DNA of 64,000 bases, from NCBI RefSeq assembly GCF_907164915.1, contig NC_061863.1, positions 9,115,882-9,179,881 on the forward strand, in the 5' to 3' direction. Each line of letters begins with the position of its first letter. Position 1 is the stretch's first letter. The translations under genes and the position numbers were made by a program. The stretch is from Impatiens glandulifera (taxonomy: Eukaryota; Streptophyta; Magnoliopsida; Ericales; Balsaminaceae). The notes under the pieces are model-generated. The model saw nothing but the letters and a program-made list of their open reading frames with translations, was not told where the DNA came from and did no database searches. Below, piece after piece: positions 22,360 through 33,152 of this stretch.

Positions 22360-25300
22360 ATGTCGGGTAACCAAGGCAACAACATGGAAGTGGATCATCC
22401 CATCGACTCCCGAGAGGTCGTCTTGCAAGTTTGTAGGAGCATAACCGAAAACGAAACTGCACCCACTCCGGCATCCAACGTCAATCCCAGCACTAAACCA
22501 GAGAGGTATGTTCATCTTATTGTGTTTATACTAATTTTACACATGTTTATTCAATTTATTTCGTTGAATACTGATTTATGCTATCCCACCCAAAATAATG
22601 ACTTCGAGGTTTAATAACTTTACATATGAAAGGAAGAGGAAGAGAAATCCGAAGACGAATACTAAGTCGTCGATGACTGCTGAATCAGTTTCCACAGTTG
22701 CTGTCGAAATTACTGATGTTGCTGCAGGTACTGATGAGATTTTACCACCACCTTTTCCCCCTAAAAAAAAAACGAAATGTTATTCATACCTCCACTCCAA
22801 CAGTCGATGAAGAGTTACCAGAAGCACCCCCAGAAACCACTAATATTTCTCCGTCTACTACCCCATTCGATGAAGAGTTTCCCCCCTCTCCCCAAAAAAC
22901 CAAAACCCGCAAGAAACGTCCAGTGACATTTCTAACCAGATCATCACCTCATGGCCTCGCTCAACTCATTCCTCAATTGAGCGTAGAACAGAGGGAAGCC
23001 GTTAAGGAAATCGGGTTTGGTTCTCTTCTTACAATGGGCGTCTCCAAGTGCCTTGCTCATTTTTCCAAACATGTAATCCAATCTTTTGACCCGGATAAGA
23101 GTTCTCTGGTATTGGCCAACGGTGATGAGATCCGTATCGATGAAGATCTCGTACAGCTCGTGATGAACCTCCCTAGAGGCTCAATGAACGTAGTCGAGTC
23201 CGTTGGGTTGGACAAGACTAAGGACCCTGCTTATTTTAATTTCTTGAGGGATTGGAAGACCAGATGGACCGGGGAAGACTCCAAAGCTCCCGAAACACTT
23301 TCTATGATCCCCAAGATATTAAGTAACACAAGTGCAGACAACGATTTCAAAATAGACTTCGTTGTCTTTGTTGTCTCTAGTTTTTTATGTCCTGTTCAAA
23401 ATTCACGAGCCAGGTAAACATGTATTCAAACCTCTTATATATCTAATTGTATTTTTGAATACTGACAAATGTATTTTTTTCATTTCAGGTTCAAAATTCT
23501 CAAATCCTTAATGGAGGTTGATAACATAAAGGAACTAAACTGGTGCCACTTTACACTTCAACGATTGATTGACAGTGTAAGAAGTTGGAAAGAAAAAGCA
23601 AGTAAAAATAAAAATCCATATTTCGATGGACCTATAACCCTTTTATCGGTAAGTATTGTTGCCTCTCTTATATATGATTCATAGATATGTAATATTTTCT
23701 AACATGTCTCCCACTCCTTTACTCCAGATTTGCTACCTAGATGGTGTTTTTGTGGAAGGTGAACGTATCCCCTACGAAAGAAAATTTCCAATCATCTCCT
23801 GTTGGGATGACGTCAGCGTGTTGGAGTTTACCAACTTAGAAGGTCGTGCCGGTGGTTTTGGGCTTGGCAGGGCAAGGGCGCGCCTAGCAGTTAGACAACC
23901 CGAGAATCCAGTTGACTCGGTTGAAGTAAAAGAAGACGATAATGAGGTATGTGGAAACAATAAATTGACTCCCATTGTTCTTTATTATCCTGTTTTCAAG
24001 ATTAATGAAGTATGTTTTTCATAATGTACAGTTGTTGACATCCAAAATCCTGCAAACTTTTAAAGATACAGCCCAACAGCTGAATTACCTATCAGGGGAG
24101 TTGGAGAAACGCAACATCGATCCGAAGCCCTTTTTTGAGGCCGGTTTCCTGAACCTCAGAGAGTCTGAAGGCTTCATGAAACACTTGAAGGTGGTGTTCG
24201 ATGGTCCGGTTCATGTAGGTGTGGAAGATCCTACAAGGGAGGCACTTGTGGACACTTTACCGTGTGCGGGCTTGAAAGTCATTAGTCCCCGGGTTGATTA
24301 CACATGTGAGACTGCATTGGAGGACCATGCAGACAATCCAACAACACGGGTTGAACAGAATGATTTAGAGGATGCAGTTATGCCCCATCAAGAAAATCGT
24401 TCAGATCAGGTAGAACCGAATGATCTCGATGATGCCGTTCTGCACAATGAAGATCAGTCACTCCCTGTTCAAACGAAAGATGTTGAGGATGTAGGTCATG
24501 ACATTGACGATGAATCACTCCTTGTTGAACAGGAAGTTGTACAGGCTGCATTTCAGCCCATTCAAGCCCAGTCACCCCCTTTTCAACCGGACGAACCTGA
24601 GGGTGCAGTTATGCCCCCTGATGAAAATCGTTCGGATCACGTGGAACCGAATGATCTCGATGATGCAGTTCTGCACACTGAAGATCAGTCACTCCCTGTT
24701 CAAACGAAAGATTTTGAGGATGTAGGTGTGGACATTGACGATGAATCACTCCTTGTTGAACTGGAAGATGTACAGGCTGCAGTTCAGCCCATTCAAGCGA
24801 AGTCACCCCCTTTTCAACCGGACGAACCTGAGGATACAGTTCTTCCCAACAAAGATGCCTCACCCCGTGTTGAACCAACTGATCATGATGGCGAAGTCAA
24901 GGAACCGGATGAGGTACCCCCAGTGCAGACACCCACTCTTGAAGACGATGATCAGGGTGAAGGCAAGCAACAGGTTGAGGAACCCAAATCTCATCATTTA
25001 GAACCGAATGATCATGGTGCAGGGAAGGAAAATGTCGAGGAACCCCAAGCTCAGTCTGTTGCACCAACTGATCAGGGTGAGGGCAAGCAACAGGTTGAGG
25101 CTTCTAAGGCGGTTGAATCTTCTGAAGATGAAGATGAAGGTGATGGGGGGGGCCCATCAACATTAAAGAATATCCTAAGAGGAAGATCTCAAAAATTCCT
25201 GTGCACCTTCGATCCCCTTACATGCAACAGGTGGCTGATATGTTGGACCACAAAATAACCAACAAGGAACAGAGATTAGCCGATTTTGTGTTTGATGAAG

Positions 25301-26353
25301 ACCTCCCTGGATCGTAAGTTATTTCGCCTTGTTTTAGAAATTTTAAAAATGAAATTATTTAGTTATGGTCTTCTAAATGAATGTATTTTGCAGTGACGTT
25401 CTGTACGTAGGTGCACCTGGTAATATCACCCGGGAATTACTTCGTTCAATGAAAATGGGTCGCGAAATTTCGAGCGAAGTGATTGACGCTTGGTCCATAA
25501 TTGTGCACTTCAAATGCCGTAGGTTGCCAAGGCATGAACCAAGAATAATTTGTTTCTCATCATGTTCACATGTAAGTGCATCTCTTTTTTTTTGCTATGT
25601 ATTGTTTGATGTTCATGACTTTGATGCTCTGCCCTTATTTTGCAGGTTAATATGCAGCATGATGCCACGTTATTTTCCCAATCCATTGAAGAAGACATGA
25701 GAAACTACCAAGTCACAAAAGAAGACCTCATCTTCGCTGACGTGGTCTGTACATATCCCTCAATTCCAAGTAAATAATATGCAATAATGTATTAAATGTT
25801 TGTGTTCTTTTTGCAGATATTCCTACCCGTTGTCGTTTCCCGACATTTCTTCCTTGTTTGTGTGAATATTAAGGACTCCAAAATCGTTGTAATAGACAAC
25901 TCCGGCCGTCCTCATGGAATGAAAATTTTGGACAAGTATGTCACTTTGAGTAAACAACTCGATTGTTTTGTGCAATTCTTGTTAAGTCAAGGCATGGACA
26001 GAATGGCTGCCAAGGTTAAAAAATACAGGATAACGGCACCAAAGCTGGACTGGCAAGACAAAACAAACAAGACAGACTGTGGTGTATACTTAATGAGACA
26101 TATGGAAACATATAGAGGAACGGCGAAGAATTGGTCTATTGACATCAACGAAAATAATGTAAGTATAACACCATATCTAATTTTTAGTAGATGACATTGA
26201 ACAATTTTAGATGTTCTTATACTTTCTCTTGTTCTTTTGAAGGCCGAAGAAGCTTTGAGTACGTTGAGGATTAAATATTTATACAGAATTCTTATGTCTG
26301 AGCACAATGTCAATAGGTTCAAGTTAAAGACTGCAATTAGATCAAGATATTAG
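22360..26353 (+). CDS. Ulp1/SUMO-protease-like protein, two homopolymer frameshifts
   Basis: Predicted cysteine protease of the plant Ulp1 family, the kind often carried by or derived from transposons. Exons: 22360-22505, 22633-23413, 23489-23648, 23728-23946, 24032-25313, 25394-25571, 25646-25744, 25817-26158, 26243-26353, all GT-AG with agreeing phases. Two coding homopolymers break the frame: ten A at 22763-22772 (one too many) and eight G at 25145-25152 (one too few). Otherwise the length fits 1105 residues. Order: basic KRKR leader; helical region with NWCHFTLQRLIDSVRSW and DGPITLLSICYLDG; acidic repeat region with an 80-residue duplication; catalytic part with SEVIDAWS, SRHFFLVCVNI (His), VVIDNS (Asp) and TDCGVYLMRHME (Cys). 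The His, Asp and Cys triad is kept, but the usual Trp after His is Phe and no clear oxyanion Gln is seen. Indels could be assembly errors or real decay. Confidence 0.82.
24361..24840 (+). repeat. 240-bp tandem duplication in the Ulp1-like coding exon
   Basis: Two successive 240-bp units (24361-24600 and 24601-24840) encode near-identical 80-residue acidic stretches. Each contains VEPNDLDDAVLH, EDQSLPVQTKD, DIDDESLLVE and SPPFQPDEPE. The unit length is a multiple of three, so the frame is kept. A looser series of shorter acidic repeats (DQGEGKQQVE twice) follows to about 25110. Confidence 0.85.
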
Positions 26354-26589
26354 GGATTTGTATGTCTTATACGGAATTATACTTGTACAGTAATTCTTAT
26401 GTTTACACAGGTCAATTCACATTTTTTAATGTATGGATGTTTGATAGTGAATTATAACTTATAATGCAATTCAGATCTTAATGTATGTACTGCAATTCAG
26501 ATGTTAATGTATGGAGTTATAATGTATTGATGTTTGATGTGTCTTCTTGTACCGATTTTTTTAAAATCATAAACGAGGACATTTTCTTA

Positions 26590-26950
26590 ACTGTGTGTTT
26601 TAATATTCTTAAACGAAGATATATTGTCAACATCATGAAACTGAAAAACTTGCAACCGTAATATCTTCTTCACTGAAAAGTACGAAATTCTTAAACGAAG
26701 ATATCTTCTTATGTTAATTTTTGGTGAAATCCATATTTTGGAAATCCGAGACGAAGATATCTTCTTCACTATATGTTTTTAAATTCATAAACGAAGATAT
26801 CCTCGCAACTATACATTTTGTAAATCATAAACGAAGATATCTTCTTATGTTAATTTTTGGTGCAATCCATATTTTTAATATCCGAGACGAAGATGTCTTC
26901 TTCACTATATGTTTGCCAATTCATAAACGAAGATATCCTCGCAACATGTA
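26590..26950. repeat. 136-bp tandem array with GAAGATATCTTC palindromes
   Basis: Units starting CGAAGATATCTTCTTATG occur at 26696 and 26832 (136-bp period), with a degraded one before. Within each unit the motif returns as GACGAAGATRTCTTCTTCAC and AAACGAAGATATCCTCGCAA. The core GAAGATATCTTC is a perfect 12-base palindrome. The array separates the Ulp1-like gene from the DUF7745-like frame. Confidence 0.8.
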
Positions 26951-27142
26951 ATGCAACCACCTGTGGTATGTATTGATTTCAATACAAGAATGAAAACTCA
27001 TTTATTAACTTCAACTACTGCTGTATCAAGATCATCACTCTCATACGAAGCCTTCACTCTCACTCTCACTCTCACTTTACACTCTTACTCCTTCCCGAAT
27101 CTCTATCTACCGTTGTCTTTCCTTAAGCGTAAAACTCATAAG

Positions 27143-28310
27143 ATGGATGTAGAGATGGACCCAGACATGCTGGTTTTATCGCCGCAACAACTGGAGCGAT
27201 ACTTAAGTCTGATCAACGATGACCCTGTCCCTTTTAGTGTCTATCATGTAGATGAGATTCTTCCTCTAATACGAATAAACGTTAACGACGGACTGATGGC
27301 CCACATGCAAAGCAGATGGGATACGGACTCTCGTTCTTTTGTTATTGGGGAAATGCACATATGCCCGACGCTAGAGGACTTTGCTTCAATCCTTAGGTGT
27401 GGTACAAATGCACTCATGATCTTGCCTGTCCATCAAGATCCTCATATGGCCGTCCACATTTGCGACAGCTTCTATGGATGTACAATGCTTGATGCTCTCT
27501 TGTTTACCCTCCAACATGGATTTCTGAATATGACAAACATAGACGAGTACATTTGGCGTGTCCAGGGAGCTGAGAGGACCATCAGCCACACACAAAGCAA
27601 ACTGATCATGCTTGTGGTTCTGGCTCATTTTTTTTTATGTCCGGCTGCAGGACGCCGGCCTTCGGAAAGGCTCCTGCGTGTAGTTCCTGCACTGATGGGA
27701 AACGCCCCAAACCTGGCTAGCCTGGTACTTGCTGAGACATTACTTGGTCTTAACGAATTTGTTCCCGTGGGAAAACAACTATTCTCGCCGTGGATCACCT
27801 TTGGTTCTATACCTCTGGTTGTTAGACAAGTTGCATTGGTTGCCCCGTCCTTCAATTCCCTACACTTCCTTTGCCAATCTACAAGTGCAAAGGGTCAATG
27901 GACTCGTGCCTCCGAATTTTATTTCGGATATTCACCCAATTAGGTTCATTGTTCCGTGGTATCTGTTTGCTGAAATGATGTACGAGATGAGGGGTTCTCC
28001 ATTCATCATTTTGTTGGGCCTTCAGGGAACTACCTCCTACTGCACAAGTGTCATATACAGACAATTTGGCCTACGGAATCCCCTACCTTCAAATGGAGAC
28101 AATCCTCCGGAGGACTTCATGTTTACTCCTCAACATCTTTACTTAGAGTACGCATCAATAATTGAAAATTCTTTGACGGTTTTCATCCCCAACCGATGGA
28201 TCAATGCTGTGAACGAAGCCATTCAGCTATACATTCCACCCGTCATCGAACATGAGGTCGTGTCGCTGACAGGACCGATAGACGAGTCATCCTCTCATGA
28301 ATCAGACTAG
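27143..28310 (+). pseudogene. DUF7745-like (plant-mobile-type) protein, frameshifted
   Basis: An unspliced coding region of about 389 codons whose frame changes once. The first part (27143 to about 27780) begins MDVEMDPDMLVLSPQQLERY and contains ILPLIRINVNDGLMAHMQ, WDTDSRSFVIGEMHICPTLE and LVLAETLLGLNEF. The second frame continues with SPLVLYLWLLDKLHWLPRP to the stop at 28308-28310 (SSSHESD). This order resembles DUF7745, a plant domain found in transposon-related proteins; the match is from memory. Codons are open upstream to 26951, but a CTCACT-rich leader (27056-27078) suggests 5' UTR, so the ATG at 27143 was chosen. It sits 790 bases downstream of the Ulp1-like gene on the same strand. 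A single indel near 27770-27800, beside AAAACAAC, explains the break. Confidence 0.65.
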
Positions 28311-28869
28311 AGCTTCATTTGTATTGTTGAACATCTCTATTTTTGGTTAATCTGTGCAGTACTTATGTAAACGGATTATGGAATGTTTTTGTGTATTCAT
28401 CAATATTATGAAGTTATGTTTGATTATAGTCTGAAGTTATATTTTACATTATGTAGTTCGTTTATTCTGTAGTGATATAAATCGACTCATTGTCGTTAGC
28501 TTTGATTCATTCTTTGATTGCAATTTGGATGTCATGATCAATTCAAAGTATAATGTAAAACAACTGATCTGTTCATGTAAACCCCTTCGATTGATCAATC
28601 GATTGGTTGCTCGCTTCCTTACACCATATCTATCCAGTAAATCGAACGGACATTTCTTCGCCTGTAAAACCCTTAAAAACGAAGATGATGTCGCATCCAA
28701 TCTTTGAAGTTACATATTATTGTTGACACTTTCATGTCATACTGTAATGAATTGGAAAACGAAGATTCATTCGCCTGTAAGTTTCTATATGAAACAAAAC
28801 ATTGTTACGAAACGACATAATATTCGCTTGATCTTCATATTTCAGGTCGACCACATTCAACGGAAATGT
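28311..28869. other. Downstream of the DUF7745-like frame, GCGAA/TTCGC motifs
   Basis: No gene is seen. It contains ATGTAAACCCC near 28577 and palindrome-like motifs AACGAAGATTCATTCGCC (28758-28775) and AACGACATAATATTCGCTT (about 28811-28829). Confidence 0.55.
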
Positions 28870-29345
28870 ATTGAAAATATCTTTCATCATTCAAAAAAGA
28901 AAAGAAGATTGTTTTCGTATAAAACCCTATAAAGAAATCATTTCATATCTCTGGATTACTGTATGTAGCCTGTAATGACATATCAAATCGGAACAGTGTG
29001 CCGTATTGTTGTCACATCAAAAAAATTAATAAATATTGTATTTTAATGAAGTTGCAAATTATGTTTTTTTTTCAATTTTTAAGCACATGACTTCATCTAA
29101 TTATATTTGAAAAGAAGCGAACATATATTCGTGTGCAGAACTAATTTGAAGCGAATAAATATTCGCTTGAATGAAATCTAGGTTGACTTACATGTGAAAC
29201 GCACAACCCCTACATGAGAATACCCTTTACACCTGATGTAAGTACACCAACGCTTGTATGTGAAGACCAAAATGATGAACGAATGTGGGAGGAAATTACA
29301 CGCCGCGAATAAATCTTCGCTACAAACCATTTTCCAATTTCTTTC
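28870..29345. repeat. Direct repeat copy A of about 0.5 kb
   Basis: Matches 30560-31070 in the same orientation. Shared words: TATAAAACCCTATAA, ATCATTTCATATCT, AAATCGGAACAGTGTGC, GAAGCGAACATATAT, GAAGCGAATAAATATTCGCT, CACAACCCCTACATGAGAAT and GCGAATAAATCTTCGCTACA. The last parts also resemble the repeats at 21387-22110. Confidence 0.8.
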
Positions 29346-30559
29346 CGTTAATCACATATAATTTTTATTTATAATCATTACACATCGAATCGGACCAAAA
29401 CTTACATTTAAAATTATGGCAATGATATGATAATACTTTATTATTTTTAACAATTTCGTTATTTTATTAATGTTTAATGACATTTGCATGAAAATATAAA
29501 TAACAAATAAATATTATCATTCGACGTACAAATTTTCATTACAAGTTTCATAAACATTTCCCCGTTTCATAAACATTTGTACATTTTAACAATATTCATC
29601 TGCATCTCCAGCTTCAAGGCATCTCCATTGAAGCAACCACAGCGGATCTCTCACGCATAACTGGGGTCCTACACCTGTTGAGTTATCTCTTGAGATGTTT
29701 TCCATCCCAGGGAATCTCCCACAGTTGGCGCTTCCCACCAGCAGTGTACACGAATGATCTTCATTTGATCGGTAGTTTCTACTTGAGTTACCAAGCATTC
29801 GTGTACACTGAAGATGTTTTCCACCACTTGATCTTGATTGTACAAGTTTTCCATCACAGAGAATCTCCCAAATGATACATCCCAACAAACTATATGAAAA
29901 AAACACACACTCTCAACAAAAACGCTCAATAGATATTTCATGCTGCCGACGAAGATTGTTCATGTAATCCCTACATTTATAGCAAAAAGAAAATCTGTTC
30001 TCTTCATAAATTATTTAGATCTATTGATTCAGAAAAAGTAAATTTCCCGTGATGAAATATCAAATCCGAACAGTGTGTAGTCACTTTGTCACATCATGAA
30101 AAAGTAATTTCATTCACGAAAATGTAATAACACTTAATAATATTAAAAATAATACATTATTCAATATTGTCATTCACATTATATTAGATAATAAATTATT
30201 TCAACATGAATAAACACATTTTCATGAATAATTATAAAATTATATTCAATATAATACGTAGGATGTGTTTGGTAGACAGTAGTACACTGTTATAATTATT
30301 TCAATATAATTATAAAAGTATATTATCCCAATAGTAAAATTATAAGGGTGTTTGGTTGAACTGGTTTTATATGTATAGTAATTATTTAAATTTATTGTAA
30401 AATTTTTTAATCTTATTCTTTTAATATTAACATTAATTCTTTTTATTAAGTTTTAATTAAAGTTTAATTATTAAGGTTTATTATTTTAATTTAAGTTTAA
30501 TTATTTATAATATTTGTTAATCTTATTCTTTTAATATTAACATTAATCCTTTGTTTTGT
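29346..30559. other. Spacer between the two direct repeats, with a hairpin-forming block
   Basis: AT-rich except for 29580-29940, which contains a perfect 15-base inverted repeat (CAGTGTACACGAATG at 29742-29756 and its complement at 29796-29810). It also has repeated words TGTTTTCCATCCCAGGGAAT and GTTTTCCATCACAGAGAAT. Minus-strand frames of 90-106 codons overlap here but match nothing I recognise. A third, partial copy of the direct repeat lies near 30000-30115. Confidence 0.5.
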
Positions 30560-31070
30560 CACATCGTGCAGAAATTAGATGTCATCATTGAAAAAGAGGT
30601 GTGTTTTTGTATAAAACCCTATAAGAAATCATTTCATATCTATGGATTCAGTAAAAGTATTATGCATGTCATGACATGTCAAATCGGAACAGTGTGCAGT
30701 ATTGTTGTCACATCACAAAAAGTAAGAAATATTATATTTTAATACAGTTTCCAATTGCACAACAGTTTTCTATTTTTAAAACACATGCAATCATCTAATT
30801 ATACAAGAAAAGAAGCGAACATATATCCGTGTTCAGTGAAACTTGCAAATTATGAGAAACTAATCTGAAGCGAATAAATATTCGCTTCAATGGATTCTAG
30901 GTTGACTTACATGTGAAACACACAACCCCTACATGAGAATACCCTTTACACCTGATGTAAGTACAACAAAGCTTGTATGTGAATACCTAAATTATGAATG
31001 AATGTGGGTGGCAAAACACACTAACGCGAATAAATCTTCGCTACAAACCATTTCTCAATTTCTATCCCCT
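30560..31070. repeat. Direct repeat copy B of about 0.5 kb
   Basis: Second copy of 28870-29345, about 1.7 kb downstream. It has a perfect palindrome TGAAGCGAATAA/TATTCGCTTCA (30866-30889). Confidence 0.8.
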
Positions 31071-32067
31071 GGATCACATTTCATTTTTATTTATAATTCA
31101 TTGCCGACATATTTTGTACGTTACATCATATCTTAAACTAATCATTATACATCGAATCGGACCAGTCTTCATTATTTTAGATAGGGAACATCAATCATAA
31201 TTTATATATTGTTAATTAAAAAGTTTAGGTGATGTTTGATCTTATCTTGTTAGTTGTTACCTCATTATAGGAATCAAAAATTTATATTAAAAAAATGCTG
31301 AAGACTACGGTCATAAATTAAAATATTACATTTACTATAATTAACATTATATGAAATATTAAATTATTCATACTTAACAAACCTTATATTTATTATAAAA
31401 AAATTTAATTAGACAGCTCAATTAAAAAGGAAATTAGTACAATGAAGCGCCAAAAAAATTACCACATGTCAAGTCAACTGTCACAAAGTCTCAGACTTTG
31501 TGACGCCGGTCAGTGAATCGCTACCATCGAATCAAACGTCATTCCTTTAGATTGGATACGATCTGTTAGATTGGCAGATCGAAGATTTGTTCGCTTATTC
31601 AGCATTGAGAATCAAATAGTTGTTTCTTTTCTGGGAATTTTTTTTCAAATAAGGTGAAACATGAAAGACATGTACTAAGCGAAGATATATTCGTACAGTG
31701 CGGAGTTCTGCACGAATACATCCTCGTCTATTGACGTATGTTACTTTTCATAATGCATAATTACCTTTCACACTACAAAAGCGAATATCGCTTCGACTCG
31801 TACGAAGTTCATGAGAAACTCCTTATTCATGGTTGTGAAAACCGATACGGCCTCATGAAAATACATTCACACTAAGAGTGCACTTTGCATAGTAAAACTG
31901 TAAAACATCTGAAGCCCGAATTCGGCCGTAAGACACCCAGGTTATTCTACCATCTGACCTAGCGCTGTCGTCTCCGGCATTTCGACTACGAACCCATTTG
32001 TCTTCCGGTTAGTATCTTCGGCTCCAGCGAAAATGGTAAGAAGTATTTACGGTTGCATGCTTGTGTC
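31071..32067. other. Right flank of the repeat block up to the assembly gap
   Basis: AT-rich to about 31430, then GC-richer with GCGAA/TTCGC motifs at 31578-31596, 31677-31694 and 31779-31796. The last 170 bases before the gap are GC-rich, with no recognisable gene. Confidence 0.5.
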
Positions 32068-32567
32068 NNNNNNNNNNNNNNNNNNNNNNNNNNNNNNNNN
32101 NNNNNNNNNNNNNNNNNNNNNNNNNNNNNNNNNNNNNNNNNNNNNNNNNNNNNNNNNNNNNNNNNNNNNNNNNNNNNNNNNNNNNNNNNNNNNNNNNNNN
32201 NNNNNNNNNNNNNNNNNNNNNNNNNNNNNNNNNNNNNNNNNNNNNNNNNNNNNNNNNNNNNNNNNNNNNNNNNNNNNNNNNNNNNNNNNNNNNNNNNNNN
32301 NNNNNNNNNNNNNNNNNNNNNNNNNNNNNNNNNNNNNNNNNNNNNNNNNNNNNNNNNNNNNNNNNNNNNNNNNNNNNNNNNNNNNNNNNNNNNNNNNNNN
32401 NNNNNNNNNNNNNNNNNNNNNNNNNNNNNNNNNNNNNNNNNNNNNNNNNNNNNNNNNNNNNNNNNNNNNNNNNNNNNNNNNNNNNNNNNNNNNNNNNNNN
32501 NNNNNNNNNNNNNNNNNNNNNNNNNNNNNNNNNNNNNNNNNNNNNNNNNNNNNNNNNNNNNNNNNNN
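32068..32567. other. Assembly gap (500 N)
   Basis: Exactly 500 undefined bases, a conventional placeholder; the true size is unknown. Frames crossing it have no meaning. Confidence 0.99.
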
Positions 32568-32924
32568 TGAGTGAGATATTGTGTTATTTTCTCATAACAA
32601 TAAATTCTGGTCACAAAATTTTTACGATACTATCCTTAAAACCATCGACCACGTCAAATTGTTACTGATTTGTCCAATTTAGAAATGTTTAGATCCAGGG
32701 ATCTTAGCTATTACAAAACAATTTTTAAAAATTATTTTTTTAATACCTTATTTGATATATTCATTTTGTCCTTTCAAACTTAACTCCACCACCACGAATA
32801 TCAATGTTCTAACCATTCAAATATCAAAAAAATATGTCAATATTAAGGCTTTTTATGGATTAAATTATCCTTGTAGATTATGTATTTTAAAATTAAAATT
32901 TTTATATTAGATTTTTTTTTGAGG

Positions 32925-33152
32925 TCTTGTTTGATCTTTGGGTTTCTAGATTTTTTTTTACCTAAAATCTAATTATTACTACCTCGCTCTAAATACTTTG
33001 TTTACTATTAATTTAAAATAGTCTTTATTAATTTATTTAAAATTAATTTATCATTTAATTGAGAGGAAAAAAAATAAGGGTATTTTGGTCTTTAATAAAA
33101 AAAAATCAAACAAGTTTTTTCCAGAAAAACCCTAGATCAAACAAGCTTCTCT
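32925..33152. mobile_element. Small MITE with inverted ends
   Basis: The left end GTCTTGTTTGATCTTTGGG and the reversed right end AAGCTTGTTTGATCTAGGG are near-identical. It is about 225 bases with an AT-rich core. The ends match the MITE at 44387-44471. Target duplication is unclear. Confidence 0.6.

Noticed and set aside
29586..29941. Minus-strand frames with CGRF and WLLQW words, considered as a GRF-type zinc finger
   Set aside because: The cysteine pattern is incomplete and falls in different frames; the resemblance is too weak.
32009..32668. Long reading frames on both strands across the N run
   Set aside because: They consist of undefined bases and carry no information.
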